This document shows, in pieces, positions 54,599 through 62,861 of a stretch of DNA of 64,000 nt; positions within the stretch are counted from its first letter, which is position 1, and the number at the start of each line of letters is the position of its first letter. The DNA lies in contig NZ_SCML01000009.1 of the NCBI RefSeq assembly GCF_005503365.1, positions 1-64,000 on the forward strand. The letters are read 5' to 3'. The translations under genes and the position numbers were made by a program. Under the pieces are notes generated by a model. The model did not search any database, had not been told where the DNA came from, and worked only from the letters and a program-made list of their open reading frames with translations. Origin of the DNA: Hydrogenophaga sp. 2FB (GTDB taxonomy: Bacteria; Pseudomonadota; Gammaproteobacteria; Burkholderiales; Burkholderiaceae_C).

Positions 54599-55159
54599 CT
54601 AGTGGGCCACGCCGTCACGGCGCAGCACTTTCACGAACGTCATCCAGAGAATGCGCAGGTCGAAGCCCAAGCTCCGGCGGCGCAGGTATTCTGCATCCAG
54701 CGCCACCTTTTGCGGAATGGGCAGTTCGTCACGGCCATTCACCTGCGCCCAGCCGGTCAGCCCCGGCACCAGTTCGTGCACGCCCTGCTGCGTGCGCAGT
54801 GCGATCAGATCGTCCTGGTTGAACAAGGCCGGGCGAGGGCCGACGAAGCTCATGTCGCCTTTGAGGATGCTCCAGAGCTGCGGCAGTTCGTCCAGGCTGC
54901 TTTTGCGCAGGAACGGTCCGATGGGGGTGAGGTACCTGGTGGGCTCGGTGAGCAGGTGGGTGGCCACGGCTGGCGTGTCCACGCGCATGCTGCGGAACTT
55001 GGGCATCTTGAAGATGCGGTTGTGGCGGCCCACGCGGTCGCTCCAGTACAGGGCCGGGCCTCGCGAGGTGAACCGCACCGCCAGCGCCACCAGCACCACC
55101 GGCACAAGCAGCACCAGCCCCGCACACAGTGCCAGCAGCAGATCGAAGAGGCGTTTCAT
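54599..55159 (-). CDS. Initiating sugar-phosphate transferase (PglC/WcaJ C-terminal type)
   Basis: 186 residues from ATG 55159, overlapping the upstream gene's stop. A single N-terminal re-entrant membrane segment (LFDLLLALCAGLVLLVPVVLVALAV) precedes the catalytic core with FRSMRVDT, LRKSSLDELPQLWSILKGDMSFVGPRP and PGLTGWAQVNGRDELP. This short bacterial transferase moves a sugar-1-phosphate onto undecaprenyl phosphate to start a repeat unit. Next to WbpM-like and WbpV-like genes, QuiNAc-1-P or FucNAc-1-P is the likely substrate. It fills the place of wbpL but is a PglC-type enzyme. Confidence 0.92.
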   Translation of the reverse strand: MKRLFDLLLALCAGLVLLVPVVLVALAVRFTSRGPALYWSDRVGRHNRIFKMPKFRSMRVDTPAVATHLLTEPTRYLTPIGPFLRKSSLDELPQLWSILKGDMSFVGPRPALFNQDDLIALRTQQGVHELVPGLTGWAQVNGRDELPIPQKVALDAEYLRRRSLGFDLRILWMTFVKVLRRDGVAH

Positions 55160-56136
55160 CGCGCCACCATACCGGCGGTGGCCCGGCGCAAACCTTCGTC
55201 GACGCTGATGGGGGGGGCCCATCCCAGCGTTGTGCGCGTGTGGGTGATGTCGACCTGGAGGTTGCCGAGCAGTCGCTGCGCCATGTCGCGTTTGCCAACG
55301 ACCGCTGCGCCCAGCTCCAGCAAGGCCGGTGGCACGGGCAGCAGACGCGCGGGCGTGCCTATCGCCTGGCCGATGCGGCGAATCAATGCGGTGGTGGAGA
55401 GGTCTTCGCCATCACTCACCAGAAACGTCTGACCGGCTGCGGCGGGATGGTGAATGCACGTGATGAGCAGGTCAACGAGGTTGTCCAGCGCCACGAGGCT
55501 GCGCCGGTTGTTGCTGACAGAGCCCAGTGGAAGCGGGATGCCACGTTGCACCGCGCGCATGAGACTGGCGAAATTGGCCTTGACGCCCGGGCCGTAGACC
55601 AGGGGTGGGCGGACGATGACGACTTCCATTCCGGTGTCGCGGGCGATCGTTGGCAGGCCTTGTTCGGCTTCCATTTTGGAGATGCCATACGCGTCCCCTG
55701 CTGCCGGCGCGTCTGCGGCGGTGAAGGGGTGACCCGCGGACGTCGCCTCACCGTTGACCTTGATGGAGCTGACGAAGACGAAGCGACGCACGCCGGAACG
55801 GGCGGCTTGCCGCGCAAGATGGAGTGTGCCGTCCACATTGGTGCGGCGGAACTCGCGCAAGGGGTCGCTGGAGCGTTCGTTCATGACATGGACGCGCGCG
55901 GCAAGGTGAACCACGGTTGAGCAACCGTTGAGTGCAGCGCTCCACTCCGTTGCCTCGTGGATGTCGCCCACGGCCACGGTGGGCAAGCCGTGGACCGGCA
56001 TATCCGTGGCGCTCCGAACACAGGCGCGTACCGGGCGCCCTTGTGCAGCCGCGCGCGCGCATAGCGCGCGGCCCACGTAGCCGTTGGCACCGGTAATGAG
56101 GGTTGCTCCAGCCAGGCTCGCCGTTGCCGCGTTCAC
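55156..56136 (-). CDS. NAD-dependent SDR, WbpV/WbjF-like UDP-4-keto-sugar reductase
   Basis: Start GTG 56136, overlapping the stop of the 2-epimerase gene (GTGA); 326 residues. Rossmann motif TLITGANGYVGRAL, then VVHLAARVHVMNE, FVSSIKVNGEAT and the catalytic Tyr-x-x-x-Lys in AYGISKMEAEQ. FVSSIKVNGE and VHVM are typical of the WbpV/Gne-like group that reduces UDP-4-keto-6-deoxy-GlcNAc to UDP-QuiNAc or UDP-FucNAc. Together with the WbpM-like dehydratase it gives the initiating sugar donor. It could instead be a GalNAc 4-epimerase. Confidence 0.85.
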   Translation of the reverse strand: MNAATASLAGATLITGANGYVGRALCARAAAQGRPVRACVRSATDMPVHGLPTVAVGDIHEATEWSAALNGCSTVVHLAARVHVMNERSSDPLREFRRTNVDGTLHLARQAARSGVRRFVFVSSIKVNGEATSAGHPFTAADAPAAGDAYGISKMEAEQGLPTIARDTGMEVVIVRPPLVYGPGVKANFASLMRAVQRGIPLPLGSVSNNRRSLVALDNLVDLLITCIHHPAAAGQTFLVSDGEDLSTTALIRRIGQAIGTPARLLPVPPALLELGAAVVGKRDMAQRLLGNLQVDITHTRTTLGWAPPISVDEGLRRATAGMVAR

Positions 56137-57260
56137 GGTTTGCGCCACACGGTTCGATTCACGTAGCCGGTGTAGCTCATGACGACCCGCAGCACCTGCT
56201 GGGACACATTCACGGCCTCGTAGTCCGGCACAGGCCGCGCCGACAACGGGCCGCGCTGGTGCTGGGCCATCACCACCTTGACCGCGTCCAGCACGTGTTC
56301 GGGATCGAGGCCGCTCATGATCAAGGTGCCCACGTCCATGCCTTCGGGGCGTTCGTGTGCGTTCCGGATGGTGATGGCGGGCAGGTTCAGCAGCGAGGAT
56401 TCTTCGGTGATGGTGCCGCTGTCGGACACCACACACGCCGCTTCCATCTGCAGCTTGTTGTAGTCCAGGAAACCGAAAGGCTTGACAAACTTCACCAGCG
56501 CATGGGGTGCGCCGTGGTCGATGTCTTCCAGCCGCTTGGCGGTGCGGGGATGGGTGGAGACGATCACCGGGAAGCCATAGGCATCGGCCAGGGCATTGAG
56601 GCTGTCGAGCAGGTTGCGCAGGTTCTCGGGCACATCGACGTTTTCCTCGCGGTGCATGCTCACCAGGAAGTAGCGGCCGCTGCTCAGGCCCAGGCGGTCC
56701 AGCACGTCGGAAGCTTCGATCTTCGGCCGGTAGTGGTCCAGTACCTCACGCATGTGCGAGCCCGTCTTGATGATGGTCTCGGGCGGCACGCCTTCGGCGA
56801 TCAGGTAGCGCCGGGCGTGCTCTGAGAGCACCATGTTGATGTCGCTGAGGTGGTCCAGCACCTTGCGGTTGAGCTCCTCGGGCACGCGCTGGTCGAAACA
56901 CCGGTTGCCGGCTTCCATGTGAAACACCGGGATCTTGCGGCGCTTGGCCGACAGCACCGACAGGCATGAGTTGGTGTCGCCGTAGAGCAGCACCGCGTCC
57001 GGGTTTTCCTGCTCCAGCACCTGGTCGGACTTGATGATCACCTGGCCGATGGTCTGCGCCGCGTTCTCGCCCACCGCCGCCAGAAAATGATCGGGCTTGC
57101 GGATCCCCAGGTCATCAAAGAACACCTGGTTGAGCTCGTAGTCGTAGTTTTGCCCGGTATGCACGAGCACGTGCTGCGTGTGTCGATCGAACTCGGCGAT
57201 GACGCGGCTCATCTTGATCAGCTCGGGCCGTGTGCCCACGATGGTCATCACCTTAAGCAT
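56133..57260 (-). CDS. fnlC: UDP-N-acetylglucosamine 2-epimerase family enzyme, FnlC-like
   Basis: 375 residues from ATG 57260. WecB-type fold: TIVGTRPELIKM, VLVHTGQNYDYELNQVFF, GDTNSCLSVL, HMEAGNRCFDQRVPEELNRKV, SMHREENVD, STHPRTAKRL, VSDSGTITEESSLL and RNAHERPEGMDVG. The GNRCFDQRVPEE form and the pairing with FnlA and FnlB mark the FnlC/WbjD/Cap5G branch, which epimerises C2 to give UDP-L-FucNAc. It overlaps fnlA by 8 bases. Confidence 0.9.
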   Translation of the reverse strand: MLKVMTIVGTRPELIKMSRVIAEFDRHTQHVLVHTGQNYDYELNQVFFDDLGIRKPDHFLAAVGENAAQTIGQVIIKSDQVLEQENPDAVLLYGDTNSCLSVLSAKRRKIPVFHMEAGNRCFDQRVPEELNRKVLDHLSDINMVLSEHARRYLIAEGVPPETIIKTGSHMREVLDHYRPKIEASDVLDRLGLSSGRYFLVSMHREENVDVPENLRNLLDSLNALADAYGFPVIVSTHPRTAKRLEDIDHGAPHALVKFVKPFGFLDYNKLQMEAACVVSDSGTITEESSLLNLPAITIRNAHERPEGMDVGTLIMSGLDPEHVLDAVKVVMAQHQRGPLSARPVPDYEAVNVSQQVLRVVMSYTGYVNRTVWRKP

Positions 57261-58263
57261 GGAGCGCGTCCTGGATGAAGTCGAGCTTGAGCAGCAGCTG
57301 CTGGACCTGTTCGATGTCGAGGCGTTCGGTGTTGTGCGAGGTGTAGTCTTCCAGCGTCGATACGCGCGTTTCGCCTTCAACGAAATACTTGTTGTAGTTG
57401 AGGTCGCGGTCGTCGGCTGGCACCCGGTAGTAGCGCCCCATGTCATCGGCGCGCGCCATCTCTTCGCGCGACAGCAGGGATTCGTACAGCTTCTCGCCGT
57501 GCCGCGTGCCGATCACGCGCACGGCGCTCTCGCTTTTGAACAGCGCAATGAGCGCCTGGGCCAGATCGCCCACGGTCGAGGCGGGTGCCTTCTGCACGAA
57601 GATGTCACCTTGCACGGCATGCTCGAAAGCATGCAGCACGAGATCGACCGAATCTTCCAGCGACATCAGGAAGCGGGTCATGTTGGGATCTGTCACGGTC
57701 AAGGGTTTTCCCGCGCGCATCTGGTCCACGAACAGAGGGATCACCGAGCCGCGTGATGCCATCACGTTGCCATAGCGGGTGGCGCACAGCACGGTCTCGC
57801 CTTCCAGGCGCGAGCGGGCCTTGGCCACCATCAATTTCTCCATCATGGCCTTGGAGATTCCCATGGCATTGACAGGGTAGACCGCTTTGTCCGTGCTCAG
57901 CACCACGACGCGTTTCACACCCGCGGAGATGGCCGCGTTCATCACGTTTTCCGTGCCCAGCACATTGGTGCGCACCGCCTCCATGGGATAGAACTCGCAG
58001 GACGGGACCTGCTTGAGTGCCGCGGCGTGAAACACATAGTCGACGCCATGCATCGCCTGGGCAACGCTGTCCAGATTGCGCACGTCACCGATATGGAACT
58101 TGAGCTTCTCGTTGTTCAGCGCGATGCGCATGTCTTCCTGCTTCTTCTCGTCGCGGCTGAAGATTCGGATCTCTCGCACGTCGGTATCGAGAAAACGACT
58201 CAGCACCGCGTTGCCGAATGAGCCGGTACCTCCGGTGATCAGCAGGGTCTTGCCAGCAAACAT
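57253..58263 (-). CDS. fnlA: UDP-GlcNAc 4,6-dehydratase/3,5-epimerase, FnlA/CapE-like
   Basis: 336 residues from ATG 58263. SDR motifs LLITGGTGSFGNAV, FSRDEKKQEDMR, DYVFHAAALKQVPSCEFYP and STDKAVYPVNAMGISKAMMEKLM. RDEKKQxDMR and the ALKQVPSCEFYP signature are characteristic of FnlA/WbjB/CapE, which dehydrate and epimerise UDP-GlcNAc at C5 and C3 on the way to UDP-L-FucNAc. It begins 10 bases after fnlB. Confidence 0.92.
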   Translation of the reverse strand: MFAGKTLLITGGTGSFGNAVLSRFLDTDVREIRIFSRDEKKQEDMRIALNNEKLKFHIGDVRNLDSVAQAMHGVDYVFHAAALKQVPSCEFYPMEAVRTNVLGTENVMNAAISAGVKRVVVLSTDKAVYPVNAMGISKAMMEKLMVAKARSRLEGETVLCATRYGNVMASRGSVIPLFVDQMRAGKPLTVTDPNMTRFLMSLEDSVDLVLHAFEHAVQGDIFVQKAPASTVGDLAQALIALFKSESAVRVIGTRHGEKLYESLLSREEMARADDMGRYYRVPADDRDLNYNKYFVEGETRVSTLEDYTSHNTERLDIEQVQQLLLKLDFIQDALHA

Positions 58264-58273
58264 CTCATGTCCT

Positions 58274-59128
58274 TCAGTGAAAATCGCGCATCCGCGCGAC
58301 GAGTTCGGGCCAGGGCGCGGCGACATAGCCGGTGGCCTCCCGGAAGCGCTCGGCGTTCAACGAACGGTCGATGGTGAGGCGGTCGTCGGGCTCGATATCG
58401 ATCGTCTTGCCGTAAGCGTCGCGCACCAGTTGCAAGAGGTCGTACTTGGCGATCGGCTGCGCCGCGACGTGGTAGAGGCCAGACAGTTCAGGGTGGGGCA
58501 GCACGACATCGCGCACGACGCGCGAGAGTTCTGCCGTGGGCAGGCCCGAGAAGATGGCCTTCCGATAGCCTTTGACGGTGCCTTGTTGCGCGAGAAACCA
58601 ACCCACCAGTCCGTGTGCGCTGCTCAGTTCGTGGCCAATGATGGAGGTGCGCAGTGTGACGGCATTCGGGTACGCCACTTCGCCCAGGTACTTGGAGCGG
58701 CCATACAAATCCTCCGCGTCCGACGGGTCGGACTCGCGGTAGTCGCCCTTTCGGCCATTGAAGACGCAGTCGGTGCTGATGTGCACAAAGCGCGCGCCCA
58801 CCAAGCCACACAGTCGGGCCAATCGATGGGGCAGCAGGGCGTTGATAGGCAGTGCGGACAGCGGGTCGTCCGCCTGCGCCAGTTGTTTCACGAGGCCGAT
58901 GCAGTTGATCACCGCCTCAGGGCGCACCTGGGCCAGCAAGGCGGTCAGTGCGTCGACGTTCTCGACATCGATGCCGGTGACGATGCGCTGCGCCAAGGCG
59001 GCGTCAAAGTGTTTCAACACGCCGGCCGAGCGGGCGGTTCCCCACGCTTCGTATGCATCCGATTGCGACAGGGTGCGCAACATGGCGTTGCCCAGCATGC
59101 CCGAGGCACCCAATACCAAAACTCTCAC
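58274..59128 (-). CDS. fnlB: RmlD-like reductase, FnlB-type (UDP-L-FucNAc pathway)
   Basis: 284 residues. Rossmann motif VLVLGASGMLGNAM, NCIGLVKQL, FVHISTDCVFNGRKGDYRESDPSDAEDLYGRSKYLGE with Tyr-x-x-x-Lys, and LRTSIIGHEL. The fold is that of dTDP-4-dehydrorhamnose reductase; its place directly before fnlA and fnlC makes it the 4-keto reductase of the L-FucNAc route (FnlB/WbjC function). It is short relative to some bifunctional CapF proteins, which carry a C-terminal cupin absent here. It overlaps the glycosyltransferase gene's stop by 4 bases. Confidence 0.86.
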   Translation of the reverse strand: MRVLVLGASGMLGNAMLRTLSQSDAYEAWGTARSAGVLKHFDAALAQRIVTGIDVENVDALTALLAQVRPEAVINCIGLVKQLAQADDPLSALPINALLPHRLARLCGLVGARFVHISTDCVFNGRKGDYRESDPSDAEDLYGRSKYLGEVAYPNAVTLRTSIIGHELSSAHGLVGWFLAQQGTVKGYRKAIFSGLPTAELSRVVRDVVLPHPELSGLYHVAAQPIAKYDLLQLVRDAYGKTIDIEPDDRLTIDRSLNAERFREATGYVAAPWPELVARMRDFH

Positions 59129-60381
59129 CGCGATTTCTCCTGTTTTTGAATGGCGTGTGTGGCCAAAAGTTCTTCGAACTGCCCCACCAGATCACTGGCC
59201 AACCGGTCCAGAGAGAAATGAGCAAGCGCATACCGGCGGGCATTTTCGCCCATTTTGGTGCGTGAATCGCTGTCCATTTGTGTCAGAACCTGCACCGCTT
59301 CGGCCAGTGCCTGGGCATCACCGGCGGCGCACGCTATGCCCGCGCCGGCTTCAGTGACCACCCGGGAGCCCTCGCCATTGAGGGAGGCAATGACAGGCCG
59401 CCCGGCGGCCAGATAGCCTTGCACCTTGCTCGGAATCGTGTACGCGAAGATCGGTTCGTCGCGCAGCGACACCAGCAGTGCCGACGCTGCCTCGTACAGC
59501 CGAGGCATGGCAGCTGGCGGAAACCGCCCGGGCAGCACCACGTTGCGCAGGTTGCGGCGCTGGATCTCGTCGTTCAGCCACGAAGAGAGACTGCCGCTGC
59601 CGATCAGGAAGAACCGGGCCTGTGATCCGGAATTCTGAAGCCGCTCGGCCGCGTCCAGGATCGTGTCAAGGGATTGCGCGACGCCGAGGTTGCCGGCGAA
59701 CACGACCGAAAAGCCCGAGGCAATGTTGTTGGCCAGGGCGTCTACGTCGGCCAGCGTGTCCGAGACCGGCTCTTCGACCCATGCGTTCGGGTAGTAGTGG
59801 ATGTCGGCCGCGCCCTTGGTCAGCGCGAGAATGGGTGCTCTGAACGCCTCGGAGGGCACCAGCACCCGGTCGGTGTGCCGGTAGATGAAGCGGACCACAT
59901 GGGCCACGAGGCCGAGCACGCGCTGGTTTTTGATGAATCCGGTGGCTGAGAGGCTCTCGGGCCAGAGATCCTGTACCCAGAGCGCCATGGGCGCGCGCTT
60001 GAGTCGGGCGAGCCAGATGGCGGGCAAGGCCTGAAGCAGAGGAGAGGGGGCGTAGACGAACACGGCATCGAACGATCGATGGCGCAACATCCAGGGGCCG
60101 ATGACGGTTCCTGCCACGATGAACGACAGATAGTTCAGCAGCAGGCGCAGCGACGATTGTTTGCCTCGCGGAGAGAGCGGCAGGCGCAGGACCTCGATGC
60201 CGTCGTAGGCGTCGCGGGCGGTGCCCCATGCCGAATGGCCGGCAAACACCTTGCCTTCCGGGTAATTGGGTTTGCCCGTCATGACCGTGACCTCCATGCC
60301 CTGGTCCCGCAGCTTCTTCGCCAGTGCGTTGATGCCGAAGGTTTCAGGCCAGAAGTATTGGGTGAAGATCAAGACCTTCAT
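59125..60381 (-). CDS. GT4 family glycosyltransferase, WbuB-like
   Basis: 418 residues, GT-B fold. N-terminal MKVLIFTQYFWPETFGINALAKKLRDQGMEVTVMTGKPNYPEGKVF is typical of WbuB, the L-fucosamine-type transferase found with fnl genes in E. coli O26. Acceptor half: WVQDLWPESL and PSEAFR. Donor half: FAGNLGVAQSLDTILDAAERL, with the E-x7-E-like region IPSKVQGYLAAGRPVIAS. It would add FucNAc, or a related sugar, to the growing lipid-linked repeat unit. It overlaps genes on both sides by 4 bases. Confidence 0.88.
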   Translation of the reverse strand: MKVLIFTQYFWPETFGINALAKKLRDQGMEVTVMTGKPNYPEGKVFAGHSAWGTARDAYDGIEVLRLPLSPRGKQSSLRLLLNYLSFIVAGTVIGPWMLRHRSFDAVFVYAPSPLLQALPAIWLARLKRAPMALWVQDLWPESLSATGFIKNQRVLGLVAHVVRFIYRHTDRVLVPSEAFRAPILALTKGAADIHYYPNAWVEEPVSDTLADVDALANNIASGFSVVFAGNLGVAQSLDTILDAAERLQNSGSQARFFLIGSGSLSSWLNDEIQRRNLRNVVLPGRFPPAAMPRLYEAASALLVSLRDEPIFAYTIPSKVQGYLAAGRPVIASLNGEGSRVVTEAGAGIACAAGDAQALAEAVQVLTQMDSDSRTKMGENARRYALAHFSLDRLASDLVGQFEELLATHAIQKQEKSR

Positions 60382-62852
60382 GCGATCGTCGTGGCATTTT
60401 TTTCATCGGTCGTCGTCTTGGGCTGCAAGCGCGCAATCAGTAGGCCCCAGATGAAGAAAGTGATGATGCCTGGATAGGGTTGACGCATCCCTACCTTGAG
60501 CATGTTCTCAAAGAGCAGCAGGTACAGCGCGGCCATCGTGGTGCCGAGCAGCATCGGGTTGGACAGCAAGTCTCGACGCTGTCGCCACACCCATTGGATC
60601 GTGGTGAACATCAGGATGATCAAGGGCAACATCGAGATCGCACCGAAGTTGTACAGGGCGTCGAGCCAGTAGTTGTGCGCGCTGGGGTGCCGATCCCGAT
60701 CGGGCGGTGTGGCATGCCCGAGGAAAAAGGCCCTGGGCGACTCCACGACACCGCTGGCATAGAAGCGCCAGTGCGTCGCGCGGGTTTCGCCGCCCGCCGT
60801 TGCGGTGGTCTCTGCCCGTGCCAGGTAGGGGGCCAGTTTGTTGCGCCATTGCAAGGTGTCGCGTGGTCCATCGGCATTGCTCAGCGACCGTGACAACACG
60901 CCGGCCTCGGAAAGAACCACATAGGAAATCGCGCAAATCGCCGCCAGCCCGAGCGTGGCCATGGTTCGGCGGCTGATGCGAATTTTGCGTAGGTGGGTTG
61001 CCGCGAAGCCTGCCAAGCAGAACGACGCACCCAGCAGTGCTCCCCAGGACAGCGATGCCACGATGTAGAGCATGGCGACCGGCAACAGAATCCCCAACGC
61101 GACGCGGTATTTCAAACCGAGGTTCCACAGCGACTGGCTCGCCAGCATCAGCAGTGCCACGATGATCATCGGCACATACTGCAAATGCTGGTAGATGCTG
61201 AAGAAGAACACCTTGGGATACAGCAGCGTGTAGCCCTGAAGCCAGGTCGCGAGCAATTGGGCGGGCAGGACCAGCAGCAGGACCCACAGCGCGGCGCGTT
61301 CAAACGGCGGCGCAGAGGTCGAGGCGCCATACATCTGTCCCAGCACCAGGCCAAACATGGGCAGCAGAAACTGCGCCAGCAGGATGAGTTTGGCGCCTTC
61401 GTACGCGTTGTTGCCCTGCGTGATCGTGAGCGAGGTCATCACGAAAAGCAGCGCCGTGAAGAACAGCGTCGCCAGTGTCCTCGCGGCACCCGCGTAGTTG
61501 CCCAGCAGCGCGATCCCTGCGAACAAGGCCAGAATCGACAGCGGTAGTGGCAACTTCAGAATGCTGCCGCCTGCATCGAACACATAGGCAGCGTCGCGAA
61601 ACAGCCCGCCCTTGATCTGGAAGAAGACCGGGATCAGCAACAGGAAGCCGATGCCCATCAGCATCGGCTGCAAGTGGGTGGAGGACGCACCCTTGCGCTG
61701 CCACCCCACACCCGACAGGAAGGCCAGGCTGAGACATCCGCTCAGACCGTACAGGCCGGCCAGTGCCTTCGGACCCAGCACGTAGAACACGAACGGCACG
61801 CAGGTGGCGATCAACACATTGGCCAACAGATCGGGGCCGAACACGTTTTCTCCTCCGGTCTGCTGGATCAGACGCGTGCGCAGGGCGGCCGCCACGCTCA
61901 TGAGCGCGCCGCCTGCCATCGAAATCCCCACGGCGAGCCAGAAGTTAGGCGAGCGGCCCAGGCCGGCCAGCCAGGCGGGCTGCATCACGGCCAGAGCACT
62001 CACACCGGCGGCGATCAGCAACATGCCGAGTGGGATGACCAGCAGCCATTTCGGCAGGCCTCTGCTGCCAAAACGGTGCGCCAGCGTGGGCGCCAGCGCC
62101 TGCCCGTAGATCGTCGGGATCAGGCCGCCGATAGCAAAGGCCGTGAACAGGTCTCCAGCCACCACCTTGCCCGCGAGCAACACGATGGAGATGCGAAAGA
62201 CATACACGCTGGTGCCGATGATGGCTGTGGAGCCAAAATGGGGCAGCAGGGCCTGTAACGAGAGGTGCCCCTCACCTTTGTCGAGGGAAAGCTGCGCCTG
62301 GCGCGTTGCGAGGAGTGGTGCGAGGGCCCAAGGCAGTGCACAGAGCGCAAGACTCCAATCGAGAACAAGCGGCAGCAGGCAGAGCAGAAACGAAGCACCT
62401 TCGGCCACAACGGCCTGGGTCGGGATGGCGAGCTGTTGTTTCTGCTCGTGCCGCGCAAGGCCGATCTCGCCCAGCCATTCCGAAGCCCGTCGCAGGATCA
62501 GCACCAGGGCCAGCGCAGCGCTTGCATCACCAACACCCACGCTGAGCAGATACGCAGCCGCCGAGAGCGGCAACAGCAGCCACAGGCGGGTTTGCAGCAG
62601 GCGTGCGGCTGCCGAGCCAGTGGGGTCCGCAAGAATGAGGTTGCGGCCGTTGGCGGAAAAGGCATAGAAGAGCGCGAGCGTGGCACCTTGGACGAGGCCG
62701 ATGTTGGCTGCGATCTCCGAGTACCCGACAACGCCGAACACCAGGAGCAGTGCCGTCATCGAAAACGAGTTCAGCAAGGCGGCGAGGGGAAAGACGAGCA
62801 GCGCGCGCCGCGGCGCGCTACCAGAAGATTCTTTGCCAATATGCTTCATCAT
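60378..62852 (-). CDS. Fusion of Wzx-like flippase and O-antigen ligase/polymerase domain
   Basis: 824 residues in one uninterrupted frame, 20 or more membrane segments, about twice the length of a Wzx or a WaaL/Wzy protein. Residues 1-~385 have the oligosaccharide flippase look (PLAALLNSFSMTALLLVFGVVGYSEIAANIGLV, LIPTIYGQALAPTLAHRFG). After a short polar linker (GWQRKGASSTHLQ, ~385-395) residues ~396-824 look like an O-antigen ligase/polymerase, with a long periplasmic loop and the SAHNYWLDALYNFG motif (~724-737), the His of which is the family's key residue. Both halves act on undecaprenyl-linked glycans. The start ATG at 62852 follows the upstream polymerase-like gene by 9 bases, and its stop overlaps the GT4 start. 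Homology of the first half is weaker than of the second. Confidence 0.78.
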   Translation of the reverse strand: MMKHIGKESSGSAPRRALLVFPLAALLNSFSMTALLLVFGVVGYSEIAANIGLVQGATLALFYAFSANGRNLILADPTGSAAARLLQTRLWLLLPLSAAAYLLSVGVGDASAALALVLILRRASEWLGEIGLARHEQKQQLAIPTQAVVAEGASFLLCLLPLVLDWSLALCALPWALAPLLATRQAQLSLDKGEGHLSLQALLPHFGSTAIIGTSVYVFRISIVLLAGKVVAGDLFTAFAIGGLIPTIYGQALAPTLAHRFGSRGLPKWLLVIPLGMLLIAAGVSALAVMQPAWLAGLGRSPNFWLAVGISMAGGALMSVAAALRTRLIQQTGGENVFGPDLLANVLIATCVPFVFYVLGPKALAGLYGLSGCLSLAFLSGVGWQRKGASSTHLQPMLMGIGFLLLIPVFFQIKGGLFRDAAYVFDAGGSILKLPLPLSILALFAGIALLGNYAGAARTLATLFFTALLFVMTSLTITQGNNAYEGAKLILLAQFLLPMFGLVLGQMYGASTSAPPFERAALWVLLLVLPAQLLATWLQGYTLLYPKVFFFSIYQHLQYVPMIIVALLMLASQSLWNLGLKYRVALGILLPVAMLYIVASLSWGALLGASFCLAGFAATHLRKIRISRRTMATLGLAAICAISYVVLSEAGVLSRSLSNADGPRDTLQWRNKLAPYLARAETTATAGGETRATHWRFYASGVVESPRAFFLGHATPPDRDRHPSAHNYWLDALYNFGAISMLPLIILMFTTIQWVWRQRRDLLSNPMLLGTTMAALYLLLFENMLKVGMRQPYPGIITFFIWGLLIARLQPKTTTDEKNATTIA

Positions 62853-62861
62853 CGTGAGCGG

